The notes under the pieces were generated by a model, which saw only the letters and a program-made list of their open reading frames with translations, was not told where the DNA came from and ran no database searches. The translations under genes were made by a program, and so were the position numbers. 64,000 nt of DNA from Futiania mangrovi (lineage in GTDB: Bacteria; Pseudomonadota; Alphaproteobacteria; Futianiales; Futianiaceae): NCBI RefSeq assembly GCF_024158125.1, contig NZ_JAMZFT010000002.1:186001-250000 (forward strand), given 5' to 3'. Positions 35,023 through 43,919 of this stretch are shown piece after piece (the first letter of the stretch is position 1; each line of letters begins with the position of its first letter).

Positions 35023-35891
35023 GCACGGCCCGCGATCAGGTCCTTCGCCGCGAGCGCCGCGCCGCCGCTGATCAGCAGCGCAGCCCCTGCGACAGGCCAC
35101 GTCGCCCCGGCATATCCGGCGAGGATCAGCACCAGCGTCGAGAGCAGCGGCGCGGCATAGGCGCTCGCCCCCAGCACCTGTATGTCGCCGTGCTTGCAGC
35201 CGAAATCCCACGCATAGAAGGCAAGGCCCACCGGCGCCAGGCCGAGCGCGAGGACCGCGAGCCATTCGCCGGTGCCGTCCGGCCAGACCGTCTCCTCGAC
35301 CAGAAGATGCGCGGCCGCCGCCAGAACGGACGTCGCAAGGCAGAAACCCGTGACCGTGTCCGTCGGCACTGCCGAGAACCGGCGCGACAGCAGCGAATAG
35401 GCGGTCCATGTCCCCGCGCAGCCCAGCGCAGCGAGGTAACCCGTCGCATACGCAGGATCGAGCGACAGGCTTTGCCCCTTCGTCACGATCAGCGCCGCCC
35501 CGCCGAGCCCCAGGAGTGCACCCGCCACGTGATGGACGCGCAGCCGCTCCCCCGGCAGCAGGGCCGAGCAGACGACGATCAGCAGCGGCCAGAGATAGGC
35601 GATCAACCCCGCCTCCACCGGTGGGGCGTTCCTCAGCGCAGTGAAATAGAGCGCGTGATAGCCGAAGAGCCCGCCGATCCCGAGCGCCCAGACGACGGGC
35701 GGCTGGCGCAGCGCCGCCCGCGCCTCGGCGCGCGTGGCCATGCGGGCAAGGCCGATCGTGCCTCCGACGAGGAAGGTCATCGCGGCAAGCTGGAAGGGCG
35801 GAACCTGCCCGCTCGCCGCGGTGAACAGCGCGAGTAGCGCCCACATGAGGACGGCGGTGAAGCCCACCGCCGTCGCGCGTCCCTTGCTCAT
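35007..35891 (-). CDS. EamA/DMT family transporter
   Basis: 294 aa with ten hydrophobic helices in two EamA repeats. AVLMWALLALFTAASGQVPP opens the first and ALGCAGTWTAYSLLSRRF the second; GWIAYLWPLL-like and VLGASAYAAPLLSTLVL segments are typical. Members of the drug/metabolite transporter superfamily export amino acids and other metabolites; the closest general resemblance is to aromatic amino acid exporter YddG-like proteins, but this is tentative. It lies downstream of phbB by 66 bases on the same strand. Confidence 0.88.
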   Translation of the reverse strand: MSKGRATAVGFTAVLMWALLALFTAASGQVPPFQLAAMTFLVGGTIGLARMATRAEARAALRQPPVVWALGIGGLFGYHALYFTALRNAPPVEAGLIAYLWPLLIVVCSALLPGERLRVHHVAGALLGLGGAALIVTKGQSLSLDPAYATGYLAALGCAGTWTAYSLLSRRFSAVPTDTVTGFCLATSVLAAAAHLLVEETVWPDGTGEWLAVLALGLAPVGLAFYAWDFGCKHGDIQVLGASAYAAPLLSTLVLILAGYAGATWPVAGAALLISGGAALAAKDLIAGRAQPPG

Positions 35892-35957
35892 GATGCTCTC
35901 CGCCGCCGGTTTCCGGCGCAGAGGTTTAATACGCGTCGTCGCCCTTGTGCAGCGCCC

Positions 35958-36686
35958 TCAGGCGTTGGCGATGTACTGGCCGCCATTCACGGTCATCACG
36001 GCACCCGTGACGAAGGCCGCATCCTCGGAGGCGAGATAGGCCACCATGGACGCGATTTCCTCCGCCTTGCCGAGACGGCCGGCCGGGATCGTCGCTATGA
36101 TGCCCTCGAGCACCTTTTCCGGAACCGCCGCCACCATGTCGGTGTCGATGTAGCCCGGGCAGATACAGTTGACCGTGATGCCCTTGCGCGCGTTCTCCAG
36201 CGCAAGCGCCTTGGTGAAGCCGATGACGCCCGCCTTCGCCGCGGAATAGTTCACCTGCCCGATCTGGCCCTTCTGCCCGTTGATCGAGGAGATGTTGACG
36301 ATGCGCCCGAAGCCGCGCGCGCGCATGCCGTCGATCACCGGGCGCGTCACGAAGAACATGGAATCGAGGTTCGTGCGGATCACCGCCGACCATTGCGCGG
36401 CGTCCATCTTGTGGAACCAGCCGTCGCGCGTGATCCCGGCGTTGTTGACGAGCACGTCGACCGGGCCCAGCGCCTCCTCCACCGCCTTGATGCCGGCGGC
36501 GCAGGCGTCGTGGTCGCCCACGTCGAACTTGAAGACCTCGATCCCGGTCTCCGCCTTGAACGCGGCCGCCTTCTCGTCGTTGCCGGCGTAGTTCGCCGCC
36601 ACCTGGAAGCCCGCTGCCTTCAGCCCGCGCGAGATCGCCGCGCCGATGCCCCGCGTGCCGCCCGTCACCAATGCCGTCCGTGCCAT
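35958..36686 (-). CDS. phbB: Acetoacetyl-CoA reductase
   Basis: 242 aa, the standard PhaB length. This short-chain dehydrogenase reduces acetoacetyl-CoA to (R)-3-hydroxybutyryl-CoA with NADPH for PHB synthesis. ALVTGGTRGIGAAISRGLK is the NADP loop, DVLVNNAGITRDGWFHKMD is PhaB-characteristic, and ISSINGQKGQIGQVNYSAAKAG contains the Ser-Tyr-Lys triad. It is preceded by phaA 144 bp upstream on the same strand, with a GC hairpin between them. Confidence 0.95.
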   Translation of the reverse strand: MARTALVTGGTRGIGAAISRGLKAAGFQVAANYAGNDEKAAAFKAETGIEVFKFDVGDHDACAAGIKAVEEALGPVDVLVNNAGITRDGWFHKMDAAQWSAVIRTNLDSMFFVTRPVIDGMRARGFGRIVNISSINGQKGQIGQVNYSAAKAGVIGFTKALALENARKGITVNCICPGYIDTDMVAAVPEKVLEGIIATIPAGRLGKAEEIASMVAYLASEDAAFVTGAVMTVNGGQYIANA

Positions 36687-36781
36687 GCCTCGACCCCTTT
36701 GCCGTGTTTGCGTGCCGATCCCTGAACCGTTTACCGGGGCCGGTTGGTCCGGCCTTCATTCCGATCTTCGTGCGAACGGGC

Positions 36782-36810
36782 CGCGGACGGGCACCCGGGC
36801 GCCGTCCGCG
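36782..36810 (-). other. GC-rich hairpin between phaA and phbB
   Basis: CGCGGACGG (36782-36790) and CCGTCCGCG (36802-36810) form a perfect 9-bp stem with an 11-base loop, 20 bases after the phaA stop. No T-run follows in the direction of transcription. It may stabilise or attenuate the phaA-phbB transcript. Confidence 0.4.
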
Positions 36811-36830
36811 TGACCCTCATTCCAACTGCG

Positions 36831-38006
36831 TCAGCCGCGCTCCACCGTCAGCGCGACCCCCATGCCGCCGCCGATGCACAGCGTGGCGAGGCCCTTCTTC
36901 GCGTCGCGGCGCGCCATCTCGTGCAGCAGCGTGACCAGCACGCGGCAGCCGGAGGCGCCGATCGGGTGGCCGATGGCGATGGCGCCGCCGTTGACGTTCA
37001 CCTTCTCCGGATCCCAGCCCATGTCCTTGTTGACCGCGCAGGCCTGGGCGGCGAAGGCCTCGTTCGCCTCGACCAGGTCGAGGTCGTCGACCGACCAGCC
37101 GGCCTTTTCCAGCGCCTTGCGCGACGCCGGGATCGGGCCGGTGCCCATGATCGCCGGGTCGACGCCGGCGGTTGCCCACGACGCGATGCGCGCAAGCGGC
37201 GTGAGCCCGCGCCGCGCCGCCTCGTCGGCGCGCATCAGCAGAACCGCAGCGGCCCCGTCGTTGATGCCCGAGGCGTTGGCCGCCGTCACCGTTCCGTCCT
37301 TCTCGAACGCCGGGCGCAGCTTGGTCATTGCGTCGAGCGTCGCCCCGTGGCGGATGTATTCGTCGGCGTCCACGACCGTGTCGCCCTTGCGGCCCTTGAC
37401 CGTCACCGGCGCGATCTCGTCCTGGAACCTGCCTGCCTTCTGAGCGGCTTCGGCCTTGTTCTGCGAGGCGACCGCGAACGTGTCCTGCTGTTCGCGCGTG
37501 ATCTGCCACTGGCGGGCGACATTCTCCGCGGTCGAGCCCATGTGGTAGCCGTTGAAGGCGTCCCACAGGCCGTCCTTGATCATGGTGTCGACCAGTTTCA
37601 GGTCGCCCATCTTCTGACCGGCACGCAGATAGGCGCAGTGCGTCGACAGCGACATGCTCTCCTGGCCGCCCGCGATCACCACATTTGCGTCGCCGCAGGC
37701 GATCTGCTGCATGCCGATGGCAACCGCGCGGAGGCCGGAGCCGCACACCTGGTTGATGCCCCATGCCGCCGCCTCCTTCGGCACGCCAGCATTGATCGCG
37801 GCCTGGCGTGCCGGGTTCTGGCCCTGGCCCGCGGTCAGCACCTGCCCGAGGATGACCTCGTTCACCTCTTCCGCGGCAACGCCGGCACGCTCCAGCACCG
37901 CGCCGATGGCGACGGTGCCGAGGTCGTGGGCAGGCACCGACGCGAACGCGCCGTTGAAGCTGCCGACCGGCGTGCGCGCGGCGCTGACGATGACGATGTC
38001 GGACAT
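36831..38006 (-). CDS. phaA: Acetyl-CoA C-acetyltransferase (beta-ketothiolase)
   Basis: 391 aa from ATG 38006. It condenses two acetyl-CoA to acetoacetyl-CoA. The nucleophile Cys is in [45 protein letters not shown] and [21 protein letters not shown] carry the remaining thiolase signatures, and the end [19 protein letters not shown] holds the second Cys. First gene of phaA-phbB. Together with PhbB it makes the PHB monomer; with Hbd it can also feed crotonyl-CoA to Ccr. Confidence 0.96.
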   Translation of the reverse strand: MSDIVIVSAARTPVGSFNGAFASVPAHDLGTVAIGAVLERAGVAAEEVNEVILGQVLTAGQGQNPARQAAINAGVPKEAAAWGINQVCGSGLRAVAIGMQQIACGDANVVIAGGQESMSLSTHCAYLRAGQKMGDLKLVDTMIKDGLWDAFNGYHMGSTAENVARQWQITREQQDTFAVASQNKAEAAQKAGRFQDEIAPVTVKGRKGDTVVDADEYIRHGATLDAMTKLRPAFEKDGTVTAANASGINDGAAAVLLMRADEAARRGLTPLARIASWATAGVDPAIMGTGPIPASRKALEKAGWSVDDLDLVEANEAFAAQACAVNKDMGWDPEKVNVNGGAIAIGHPIGASGCRVLVTLLHEMARRDAKKGLATLCIGGGMGVALTVERG

Positions 38007-38202
38007 GGCGTTTCCTCCCTCAGGTGCGGATTGCGCGCCCACCGGGATGGGCCGCGGATGGTTTGTGTGTGTCGGGCGGACTCTAACACGCGCGCAGGTT
38101 TGCCGTCGCTGCCCCTCTGCCGCTCACTTAGACGCCGAACCGTGACATGTGCAATGCAGCATTCTACGTAGTCGCCGAAAGTCGCAGGGCCGCGAGGACC
38201 GC
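38007..38202 (-). promoter_or_regulatory. Upstream region of phaA
   Basis: These 196 bases separate phaA from the PHA-synthase-like gene, both on the minus strand. A possible minus-strand promoter is TTGCAC (complement of 38149-38154) with TAAGTG (complement of 38125-38130), spacing 18. It contains GCAATGCA at 38151-38158, an 8-mer also present between ecm and ccr at 5763-5770. A ribosome site GGAGG precedes phaA. Confidence 0.35.
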
Positions 38203-39426
38203 TCAGCCGCTGCCCAGGTACCGCGCGAGATGGGCCGCGACCCGGCCGTGTACATCCGTCGCCGCGCGACGGCCCGCCACCAGCCCGACGTGACCCGTTT
38301 CGACGGTGAACGTCACCGCCCCGGGAATGGTTGCAGCGAGCCCCGCGGCCGCCGCGGGCGGCACGATCACGTCCCGCCCGGCGAGGGCGATCAGCGTGGG
38401 CGCGCCGATCTCCGACGGCTCCACGGTGCGGCTCCCGACGCGCCAGCGTCCGCGCGCCGCCATGTCGCGCCCGAAGAAGCCTGCGAGGACATCCGCCGCG
38501 GCCGGCATGGCAAGCGGCACCGGCGTACCCGCCCATACCTCCAGCCGGGCAACGCGGCGCGCCTGGGCGTCGCCCGGTGCAGCCTCGGCCAGCAGGCGGT
38601 AGCGGTCGAGCGCGCGCGTCGGCTGGAACGCCGCCATCAGCCACGCCACAACCTCCCCCGGCAGCAATCCCGGCGGCACGGGCCGCCCCTCCGGCCACAT
38701 GGCGCAGGCGACATCCGCCAAGGCCGCCAGCCAGTCCGGCCGGTCCGCCGTCGCGGTCCACAAGGGCGCGAGCAGGGCAAGCGCATCCGGCCTGCCCCTG
38801 GGGTGCGCTGCGGCAGCGGCCGCCAGCGTACCCCCGAGGCAATAGCCGAGCAGCCCTGCGCGCCCGCCTCCGAGATCCCGCGCCCTTGCGAGTGCGGGCA
38901 GGATGCAGGTCTCCACGTGCGCCGCGAGGTCGAGCCCAGCCTCGCCGATACCGGGCCGCCCCCAGTCGAGCAGGAGCGGACGCAGGCCCGCAGCCCGGAT
39001 CGCCTCGATCAGGCTGTCGCCGGGTGCGAGATCCAGGATGCGGGCGCTGTTTATGAGCGACGGCACGATCAGGACCGGCACGCCCTCGCCGCCATGATCG
39101 AGGAGACGCGCAGGTCCCCGCTGCCAGAGCACGGGACGGGGTGGCGTTGGAGGCAGGCTGCCAAGCTCGGCAAGCCGGGACATGCCCGCGACATGGGTCA
39201 GCGTCCGCGATGCAGCCTCGCCGATGACGGCCGCCCGGAACGCATCGTGCCCCACGCCGCCGATATCGGCGGCAAGGCGGCGCGCGTCCTCGTCGAGACC
39301 TTCCTGCCAGGGAAAGCCCGGCCCCGCCGCCATGGGCGCCGCCATGGCCGCAAGCATCGGCCAGACCCCCGCCAGCATTGCTGCCGCCGGGAGAAGCTGG
39401 GCCGGCACTTCGGGCGCGTCAGTCAT
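38203..39426 (-). CDS. Compact PHA synthase-like alpha/beta hydrolase
   Basis: 407 aa from ATG 39426. The nucleophile motif LLGYCLGGTLA has Cys196 in place of Ser, as in polyhydroxyalkanoate synthases. Asp352 (LIALAGRDVIVPP) and His379 (VETGHVGLVAG) complete the triad. The spacings of 156 and 27 residues are close to those of known PhaC enzymes. PVLIVPSLINSARILDL and LRPLLLDWGRPG match the class III PhaC region before the nucleophile. The protein is much shorter than class I PhaC (about 590 aa) and near class III size, but no PhaE-like partner is visible. It sits beside phaA-phbB and divergent to phaR, which supports a PHB role; a depolymerase or esterase role is the alternative. Confidence 0.75.
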   Translation of the reverse strand: MTDAPEVPAQLLPAAAMLAGVWPMLAAMAAPMAAGPGFPWQEGLDEDARRLAADIGGVGHDAFRAAVIGEAASRTLTHVAGMSRLAELGSLPPTPPRPVLWQRGPARLLDHGGEGVPVLIVPSLINSARILDLAPGDSLIEAIRAAGLRPLLLDWGRPGIGEAGLDLAAHVETCILPALARARDLGGGRAGLLGYCLGGTLAAAAAAHPRGRPDALALLAPLWTATADRPDWLAALADVACAMWPEGRPVPPGLLPGEVVAWLMAAFQPTRALDRYRLLAEAAPGDAQARRVARLEVWAGTPVPLAMPAAADVLAGFFGRDMAARGRWRVGSRTVEPSEIGAPTLIALAGRDVIVPPAAAAGLAATIPGAVTFTVETGHVGLVAGRRAATDVHGRVAAHLARYLGSG

Positions 39427-39601
39427 CGCGCGCCTCGTCTGCCCCTCGTGTCCGCCGGGCGGCGATGCGCTCGACATTCTCCGCAAAGAGATCGTGGTAC
39501 CGGCGGGCAACCTCCTGGGGGTCGGGGACGGCGCCGCTGCCGCGCGCGGTGCGCGCGGTGCTCTCGGCGTCGCCGTCGGGCGGAGTGCGGCGTTGGGGCA
39601 T
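39419..39601 (-). CDS. Possible small protein upstream of the PHA synthase-like gene
   Basis: 60 aa from ATG 39601, its stop overlapping the start of the next gene by 8 bases, which suggests translational coupling. The first 28 residues are disordered. The rest, DPQEVARRYHDLFAENVER followed by IAARR, could form an amphipathic helix reminiscent of phasins or PhaC N-termini. It may be a real partner peptide or chance. If it is not a gene, 39427-39827 is a 400-base region with nothing else recognisable. Confidence 0.4.
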   Translation of the reverse strand: MPQRRTPPDGDAESTARTARGSGAVPDPQEVARRYHDLFAENVERIAARRTRGADEARDD

Positions 39602-39827
39602 GGGGTCCGTTCGCTGGCGCAGCAGGATGTCTCTGCCGCGGAAGACTAGACGTTCGGGCCGCGCGCTTCATCCCCGTATTTCCCCCGTGCCCGGCGTACA
39701 GCGATGCTGCGCTTGCGAGAGCCGCCGCAATGCGCATAAGCTTCCCGCAACGCGGTCTGCGGCAACGCAACAAGAAGGACCATGCCCGTCGGGGCATCGG
39801 CATCCGTATCGAGGGTGGAATTCGGTT

Positions 39828-40436
39828 GTGAGCGCACAGAAGACGAAAGACGGCGAGCCGGTCATCATCAAGAAGTATGCGAACCGGCGCCTCTACAACA
39901 CCGCCACGTCGAGCTACGTGACACTGGATCATCTTTGCCAGATGGTGAAGGACGGTGTCGATTTCGTCGTCTATGACGCGAAGACGTCGGAAGACATCAC
40001 CCGCTCGGTGCTGACCCAGATCATCTTCGAGGAAGAGGCGAAGGGGGAGAACCTTCTGCCCATCCGCTTCCTGCGCCAGCTCATCCAGTTCTACGGCGAC
40101 AATCTGCAGGCCGTCGTACCCGGCTACCTCGAGGCCAGCATCGACACCTTCGCCCGCCACCAGGAGCAGATGCGCCAGCAGCTCAGCAGCGCATTCGGCG
40201 GCGCGGGATTGCCCTTCAAGCAGATGGAAGAGATGACGCGGCAGAACATGGCGATGGTGGAGCGCGCCATGGCGATGTTCTCACCCTTTGCTGCCAAGGG
40301 ACAGACACAGGCGCCGAAGGCGGACGAACCGGCCGGGGAGGCGGAGCCGCCCCGCTCGGACGACCTGCGGGAACTGCGCGCCCAGATCGCCGAGATGCAG
40401 GAGCAGCTGAAGTCGCTGGCGAAGAAGCCGGACTGA
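39828..40436 (+). CDS. phaR: Polyhydroxyalkanoate synthesis repressor PhaR
   Basis: 202 aa with a GTG start at 39828 (GAGGGTGGA upstream). PhaR binds DNA and PHA granules and represses phasin genes until polymer forms. The N-terminal PHB/PHA accumulation regulator DNA-binding domain reads IIKKYANRRLYNTATSSYVT and LDHLCQMVKDGVDFVVYDAK. The PHB_acc middle domain reads SVLTQIIFEEEAKGENLLP and FLRQLIQFYGDNLQAVVPGY. The C-terminus is a helical, Gln/Glu-rich tail. Divergent from the PHA synthase-like gene, a location consistent with local control. Confidence 0.94.
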   Translation: MSAQKTKDGEPVIIKKYANRRLYNTATSSYVTLDHLCQMVKDGVDFVVYDAKTSEDITRSVLTQIIFEEEAKGENLLPIRFLRQLIQFYGDNLQAVVPGYLEASIDTFARHQEQMRQQLSSAFGGAGLPFKQMEEMTRQNMAMVERAMAMFSPFAAKGQTQAPKADEPAGEAEPPRSDDLRELRAQIAEMQEQLKSLAKKPD

Positions 40437-40457
40437 CGGTGCTGGCCGCAGCCGTGG

Positions 40458-42185
40458 TCAGCGCGCCACGTTGCGCGGCGTGCTGATCAGCGTTTCCGGC
40501 GTGGCCGGGCGTCCGAGTTCGGGCTTGCCGTATAGGAAGCCCTGCAGATAGTCGACGCCCATGCCGGCCAGGACCTGCGCTTCTTCCGGCTCGCCCACCA
40601 TCTCGCCCACGACCTTCACGTTGAAGTTCCGTGCAAGGTCCATCAGCGCGCGCACGAAGACGCGGTTGTCGGGCTGCTGGTGGATGCCGCGGATGAAGGT
40701 GCCGTCGATCTTCACGAGGTCGACCGGAACGGCCTTGAGGTTGCGGAACGAGGTGTAGCCCGCCCCGAAATCGTCGATCGCCACGCCACAGCCCAGTTCG
40801 CGCAGCGCTGCGACGAACCGCACGGAATCCTCGATGTCGTGGATCGCGATCGTCTCGGTGATCTCCACCGTCAGCCGGGGCGCGACCTCGCGGTGCGCAC
40901 GCACGAGGTCGATGAAGCGGCGCAGCCAGTTCACGTCCATAGCGGTCATGCCGGATACGTTGATCGTCGTGGTCAGCGTCGGCAGTTCATGCAAGGTCTC
41001 GATGGCCAGTTCCGCCACCCGGCGATCGATCAGCCGGACGAGCCCCAGTTTCTCCGCCACCGGAATGAACTCCGCCGCCGGGATCGGCGTGCCGTCGGAC
41101 TTCATCAGGCGCGCGAGGCACTCGTAGAAACGCCGCTCGCCGGTCCGGGCATCCACGATGGGCTGGAAGGCAAGCTGCATCCGGCCTTCCTTGAGCGCCG
41201 AAAGGATCTGGTTCGCGACGGAGATGTTGCGCTTGCGGCCCGACTGGACCTGGAAGTTCGCCTGGTAGGGAACGAAGGTGTCGCGGCCCGCGTGCTTGGC
41301 CTGGTCGAGGGCTTCCTCGGCGAAGGAGATGGCGTCGTGCGTCGTCCGCGCGAAGCCGGGCAGGGACACGCCGCCGATCGAGACGGTGGCGGAAACCGGG
41401 CCGGCGCGCGTCTCGAACACCTCGTCGCGGATCACCGCCAGCAGGCGTTCGGCCGCCCGCGGCATGTCGGCTTCGCCGCAGTCCGGCAGGATCACGCCGA
41501 ACTTCGCGCTGCCGACGCGCCCGAGGATGTCGCCGGCGCGCAGCACGCCTTCGAGGCGGCGGCAGATGGCGACGATCATCTCGTCGGCCACGTCGAACCC
41601 ATAGGCCTCGTTGACGCGCGTCAGATTGTCGATGGCAATGATGAAGAAGGCGCACGGCGCCTTGAACCGCAGCGCGTAGGCCAGCACGTGCGCCAGCCGT
41701 TCGCGCAGCCGCGTACGGTTCAGAAGGCCCGTCAGATCGTCGTTGGACGCGAGATAGTCGAGCCGCGCCTCGCGCCGCTTGCGGTCGCTGACGTTGCGCA
41801 GGACGCCGCGCAGCGACCCCTTCTCGCCGGGTCCGGCCGTCCAGATCAGCCGCTCCTCCAGCCACAGCGGCTGGCGGGAGGTGGATTGGAACCGGTATTC
41901 GAGTTCGAGCGACGCACCGCTCGCCTGCATCTCGGCGATCTGTGCCGGGCGGGCCAGACGGGCCGCATCCTCGACACGCCCAAGGAAGCCTTCGCCCGTT
42001 GCGATCAGGTCCGCGTCGTCCAGCGCCAGCAACTCCCGCACGCCAGGCGTCCAGGCGATTTCGTCCGTATCGAGGTTCCAGCAATAGGCCGCCTCACCCA
42101 GGCGCGGCATGGTGGCGGCGAGCCATTCGCCCCCGGCCTGCGCGGGATCAGCCGATGCAACCGGGCTTTCTGCCTTGTCCGACAC
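40458..42185 (-). CDS. PAS-GGDEF(degenerate)-EAL cyclic-di-GMP protein
   Basis: 575 aa from a GTG at 42185 (GGAGAGAAGGGG upstream); a GTG at 42260 would add 25 Arg-rich residues. Domain order: PAS (about 20-130; WNLDTDEIAWTPGVRELL), GGDEF (about 140-300; SNDDLTGLLNRTRLRERLA) and EAL (about 320-560). The GGDEF motif is replaced by GSAKF, so cyclase activity is unlikely, but the RxxD inhibitory site (RAGD, five residues before) is kept. In the EAL domain the motif is ECL. DDFGAGYTSF, VKIDGTFI and YLQGFLYGKP are kept, as is the Glu in VVGEMVGE, so phosphodiesterase activity is plausible. There is no membrane helix. Likely a cytosolic c-di-GMP phosphodiesterase sensing a ligand through PAS. Confidence 0.88.
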   Translation of the reverse strand: MSDKAESPVASADPAQAGGEWLAATMPRLGEAAYCWNLDTDEIAWTPGVRELLALDDADLIATGEGFLGRVEDAARLARPAQIAEMQASGASLELEYRFQSTSRQPLWLEERLIWTAGPGEKGSLRGVLRNVSDRKRREARLDYLASNDDLTGLLNRTRLRERLAHVLAYALRFKAPCAFFIIAIDNLTRVNEAYGFDVADEMIVAICRRLEGVLRAGDILGRVGSAKFGVILPDCGEADMPRAAERLLAVIRDEVFETRAGPVSATVSIGGVSLPGFARTTHDAISFAEEALDQAKHAGRDTFVPYQANFQVQSGRKRNISVANQILSALKEGRMQLAFQPIVDARTGERRFYECLARLMKSDGTPIPAAEFIPVAEKLGLVRLIDRRVAELAIETLHELPTLTTTINVSGMTAMDVNWLRRFIDLVRAHREVAPRLTVEITETIAIHDIEDSVRFVAALRELGCGVAIDDFGAGYTSFRNLKAVPVDLVKIDGTFIRGIHQQPDNRVFVRALMDLARNFNVKVVGEMVGEPEEAQVLAGMGVDYLQGFLYGKPELGRPATPETLISTPRNVAR

Positions 42186-42329
42186 GCGCCTTGGACCCCT
42201 TCTCTCCGTACCGGGACCGGAAGGCGCGCGCCGCAGACGCGCACCCTGTCCGGGCTCCACTCATACGCGGGGACCGCTAAAGGGACGGTTAATGCGTGTT
42301 TGCCATTCAGCAGGACGCGGCGACGGGCC

Positions 42330-43919
42330 CTACCAACCGAGCGCGGCACCGTCCTTGCGCGGGTCGGAACCGCCGATCAGCGCGCCGCGGGCATGGTCGA
42401 TCCAGATCGCCTGGCCGCCTCCCCACGGATTGTCGGGGCGTCCGATGGGATGGCCCTTCGCCGCCAGCTGGTCGGCCACGTGATCGTCGATGCCGCGTTC
42501 CAGTTCCAGCCGGCCTGCGACATGGAAGCTGCGGGCGTGGTCGATCGCCTCCTGCACGTCCATGCCGTAATCGACGATGTTGGTGGCGACGTGGACGTGG
42601 CCCACGGGCTGATAGGCCCCGCCCATGACGCCGTAGCACATGACCGCGCGGCCATCCTGCATCAGCATGGCGGGAATGATGGTGTGCAACGGCCGTTTGC
42701 CGCCCTGCAGCACGTTGGGGTGCCCTTCCTCAAGCCGGAAACCCGCGCCGCGGTTCTGGAAGTTCACGCCCGTTCCCGGATCGGCGAAGCCCGACCCGAA
42801 CTGGAAATAGATCGAGTTGATGAAGGACACGGCGTTCAGGTCGCGGTCGACCACCGAGACATAGACCGTGTCGCGGTAGATCGGCCCGGTAAAGGGCGCG
42901 ATACCGGTCATCGCCCGCTCCATGTCGATGCGGGCGCGCATCTCGTCGGCCAGCCGGTCGCTCAGCAGGTGATCCATCGGCACCGCGGCGAAGTCCGGGT
43001 CGGCCACGTGGCCGTCGCGCACGTCGAAGGCGAGACGGGCGGCCTCCGCCTCCAGATGGATGCGGTCGGCGCCCGACGGGTCGAGCGCGGCGAGGTCGAA
43101 GCCCTCCAGCGTCTTCAGCATCATCAGCGCCGTCACGCCATGTCCGTTCGGCGGCAGTTCCGCAAGCTGGTAGCCACGGTAGGAGGTACGGACCGGCTCG
43201 ACCCAGGTCGCCTCGGTCGCCGCGAAATCGTCGAGCGTGTGCACCCCGCCATGGGCACGCAGGAAGGCGACCATGCTTTGCGCCACCTCGCCCTCGTAGA
43301 AGCCTGCACGCCCCTTCTCCGCGATCGCGCGCAGCGTCCGGGCAAGCCGCGGGAAGCGCACGATGTCGCCGCACGCGGGCGCGGCGCCGCCCGGCAGCAG
43401 CACGTCCGCCCCGCCCGCCTGGCGCCTGAGCCGCGCCTCGCCCAGCTTCCAGTCGCGCGCCACGCGCGGCGAGACCGGGAAGCCCTCCTCGGCATGGGCG
43501 ATCGCGGGTGCCAGCAGGTCACCGAGCGCCATCGTGCCGTGCGCCGCGATCAGCCGCTCCCAGGCGTCCACCGCGCCGGGGACGGTCACCGAGTGGATGG
43601 AGTCGATGGAGATGGTCTCCATCCCCTCTGCGCGCAGCGCCGCGGCGTCGGCTGCCCTGGGCGCGCGGCCCGACCCGTTGAGGCCGATCAGCCGGTTCCC
43701 GCCGCCGGGCGCGGCGAGCACGAAGCAGTCGCCGCCCACACCCGTCGACATGGGCTCGACCACGCACAGCACGGCGCTCGCCGCGACAGCCGCATCGTAT
43801 GCATTTCCGCCGCGGCGCAGCACGTCGACGGCGGCCAGCGCCGCAAGGGGATGAGACGTCGCGCACATGCCGTTGCGCGCATGGACGGTTGATCGGCCCG
43901 GGAGATGAAGATCGCGCAT
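42330..43919 (-). CDS. ggt: Gamma-glutamyltransferase family protein
   Basis: 529 aa from ATG 43919. An Ntn hydrolase that self-cleaves before a Thr. Here DTVYVSVVDRDLNAVSFI carries the Thr nucleophile. STVHARNGMCATSHPLAALA, GGNAYDAAVAASAVLCVVEP, STGVGGDCFVLA and VMGGAYQPVGHVHVATN are family motifs. There is no classic Sec signal, suggesting a cytosolic GGT-like hydrolase such as those acting on gamma-glutamyl or cephalosporin-type amides. Substrate not determinable. It is transcribed toward the PAS-EAL gene, which lies 144 bp further on the same strand. Confidence 0.9.
   Translation of the reverse strand: MRDLHLPGRSTVHARNGMCATSHPLAALAAVDVLRRGGNAYDAAVAASAVLCVVEPMSTGVGGDCFVLAAPGGGNRLIGLNGSGRAPRAADAAALRAEGMETISIDSIHSVTVPGAVDAWERLIAAHGTMALGDLLAPAIAHAEEGFPVSPRVARDWKLGEARLRRQAGGADVLLPGGAAPACGDIVRFPRLARTLRAIAEKGRAGFYEGEVAQSMVAFLRAHGGVHTLDDFAATEATWVEPVRTSYRGYQLAELPPNGHGVTALMMLKTLEGFDLAALDPSGADRIHLEAEAARLAFDVRDGHVADPDFAAVPMDHLLSDRLADEMRARIDMERAMTGIAPFTGPIYRDTVYVSVVDRDLNAVSFINSIYFQFGSGFADPGTGVNFQNRGAGFRLEEGHPNVLQGGKRPLHTIIPAMLMQDGRAVMCYGVMGGAYQPVGHVHVATNIVDYGMDVQEAIDHARSFHVAGRLELERGIDDHVADQLAAKGHPIGRPDNPWGGGQAIWIDHARGALIGGSDPRKDGAALGW

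Noticed and set aside
40680..43892. Plus-strand open frame of 1070 codons opposite the PAS-EAL and gamma-glutamyltransferase genes
   Set aside because: Antisense to two well-recognised proteins; rich in Arg, His, Gly, Ala and Val as expected from the complement of GC-rich coding DNA, and with no motifs.
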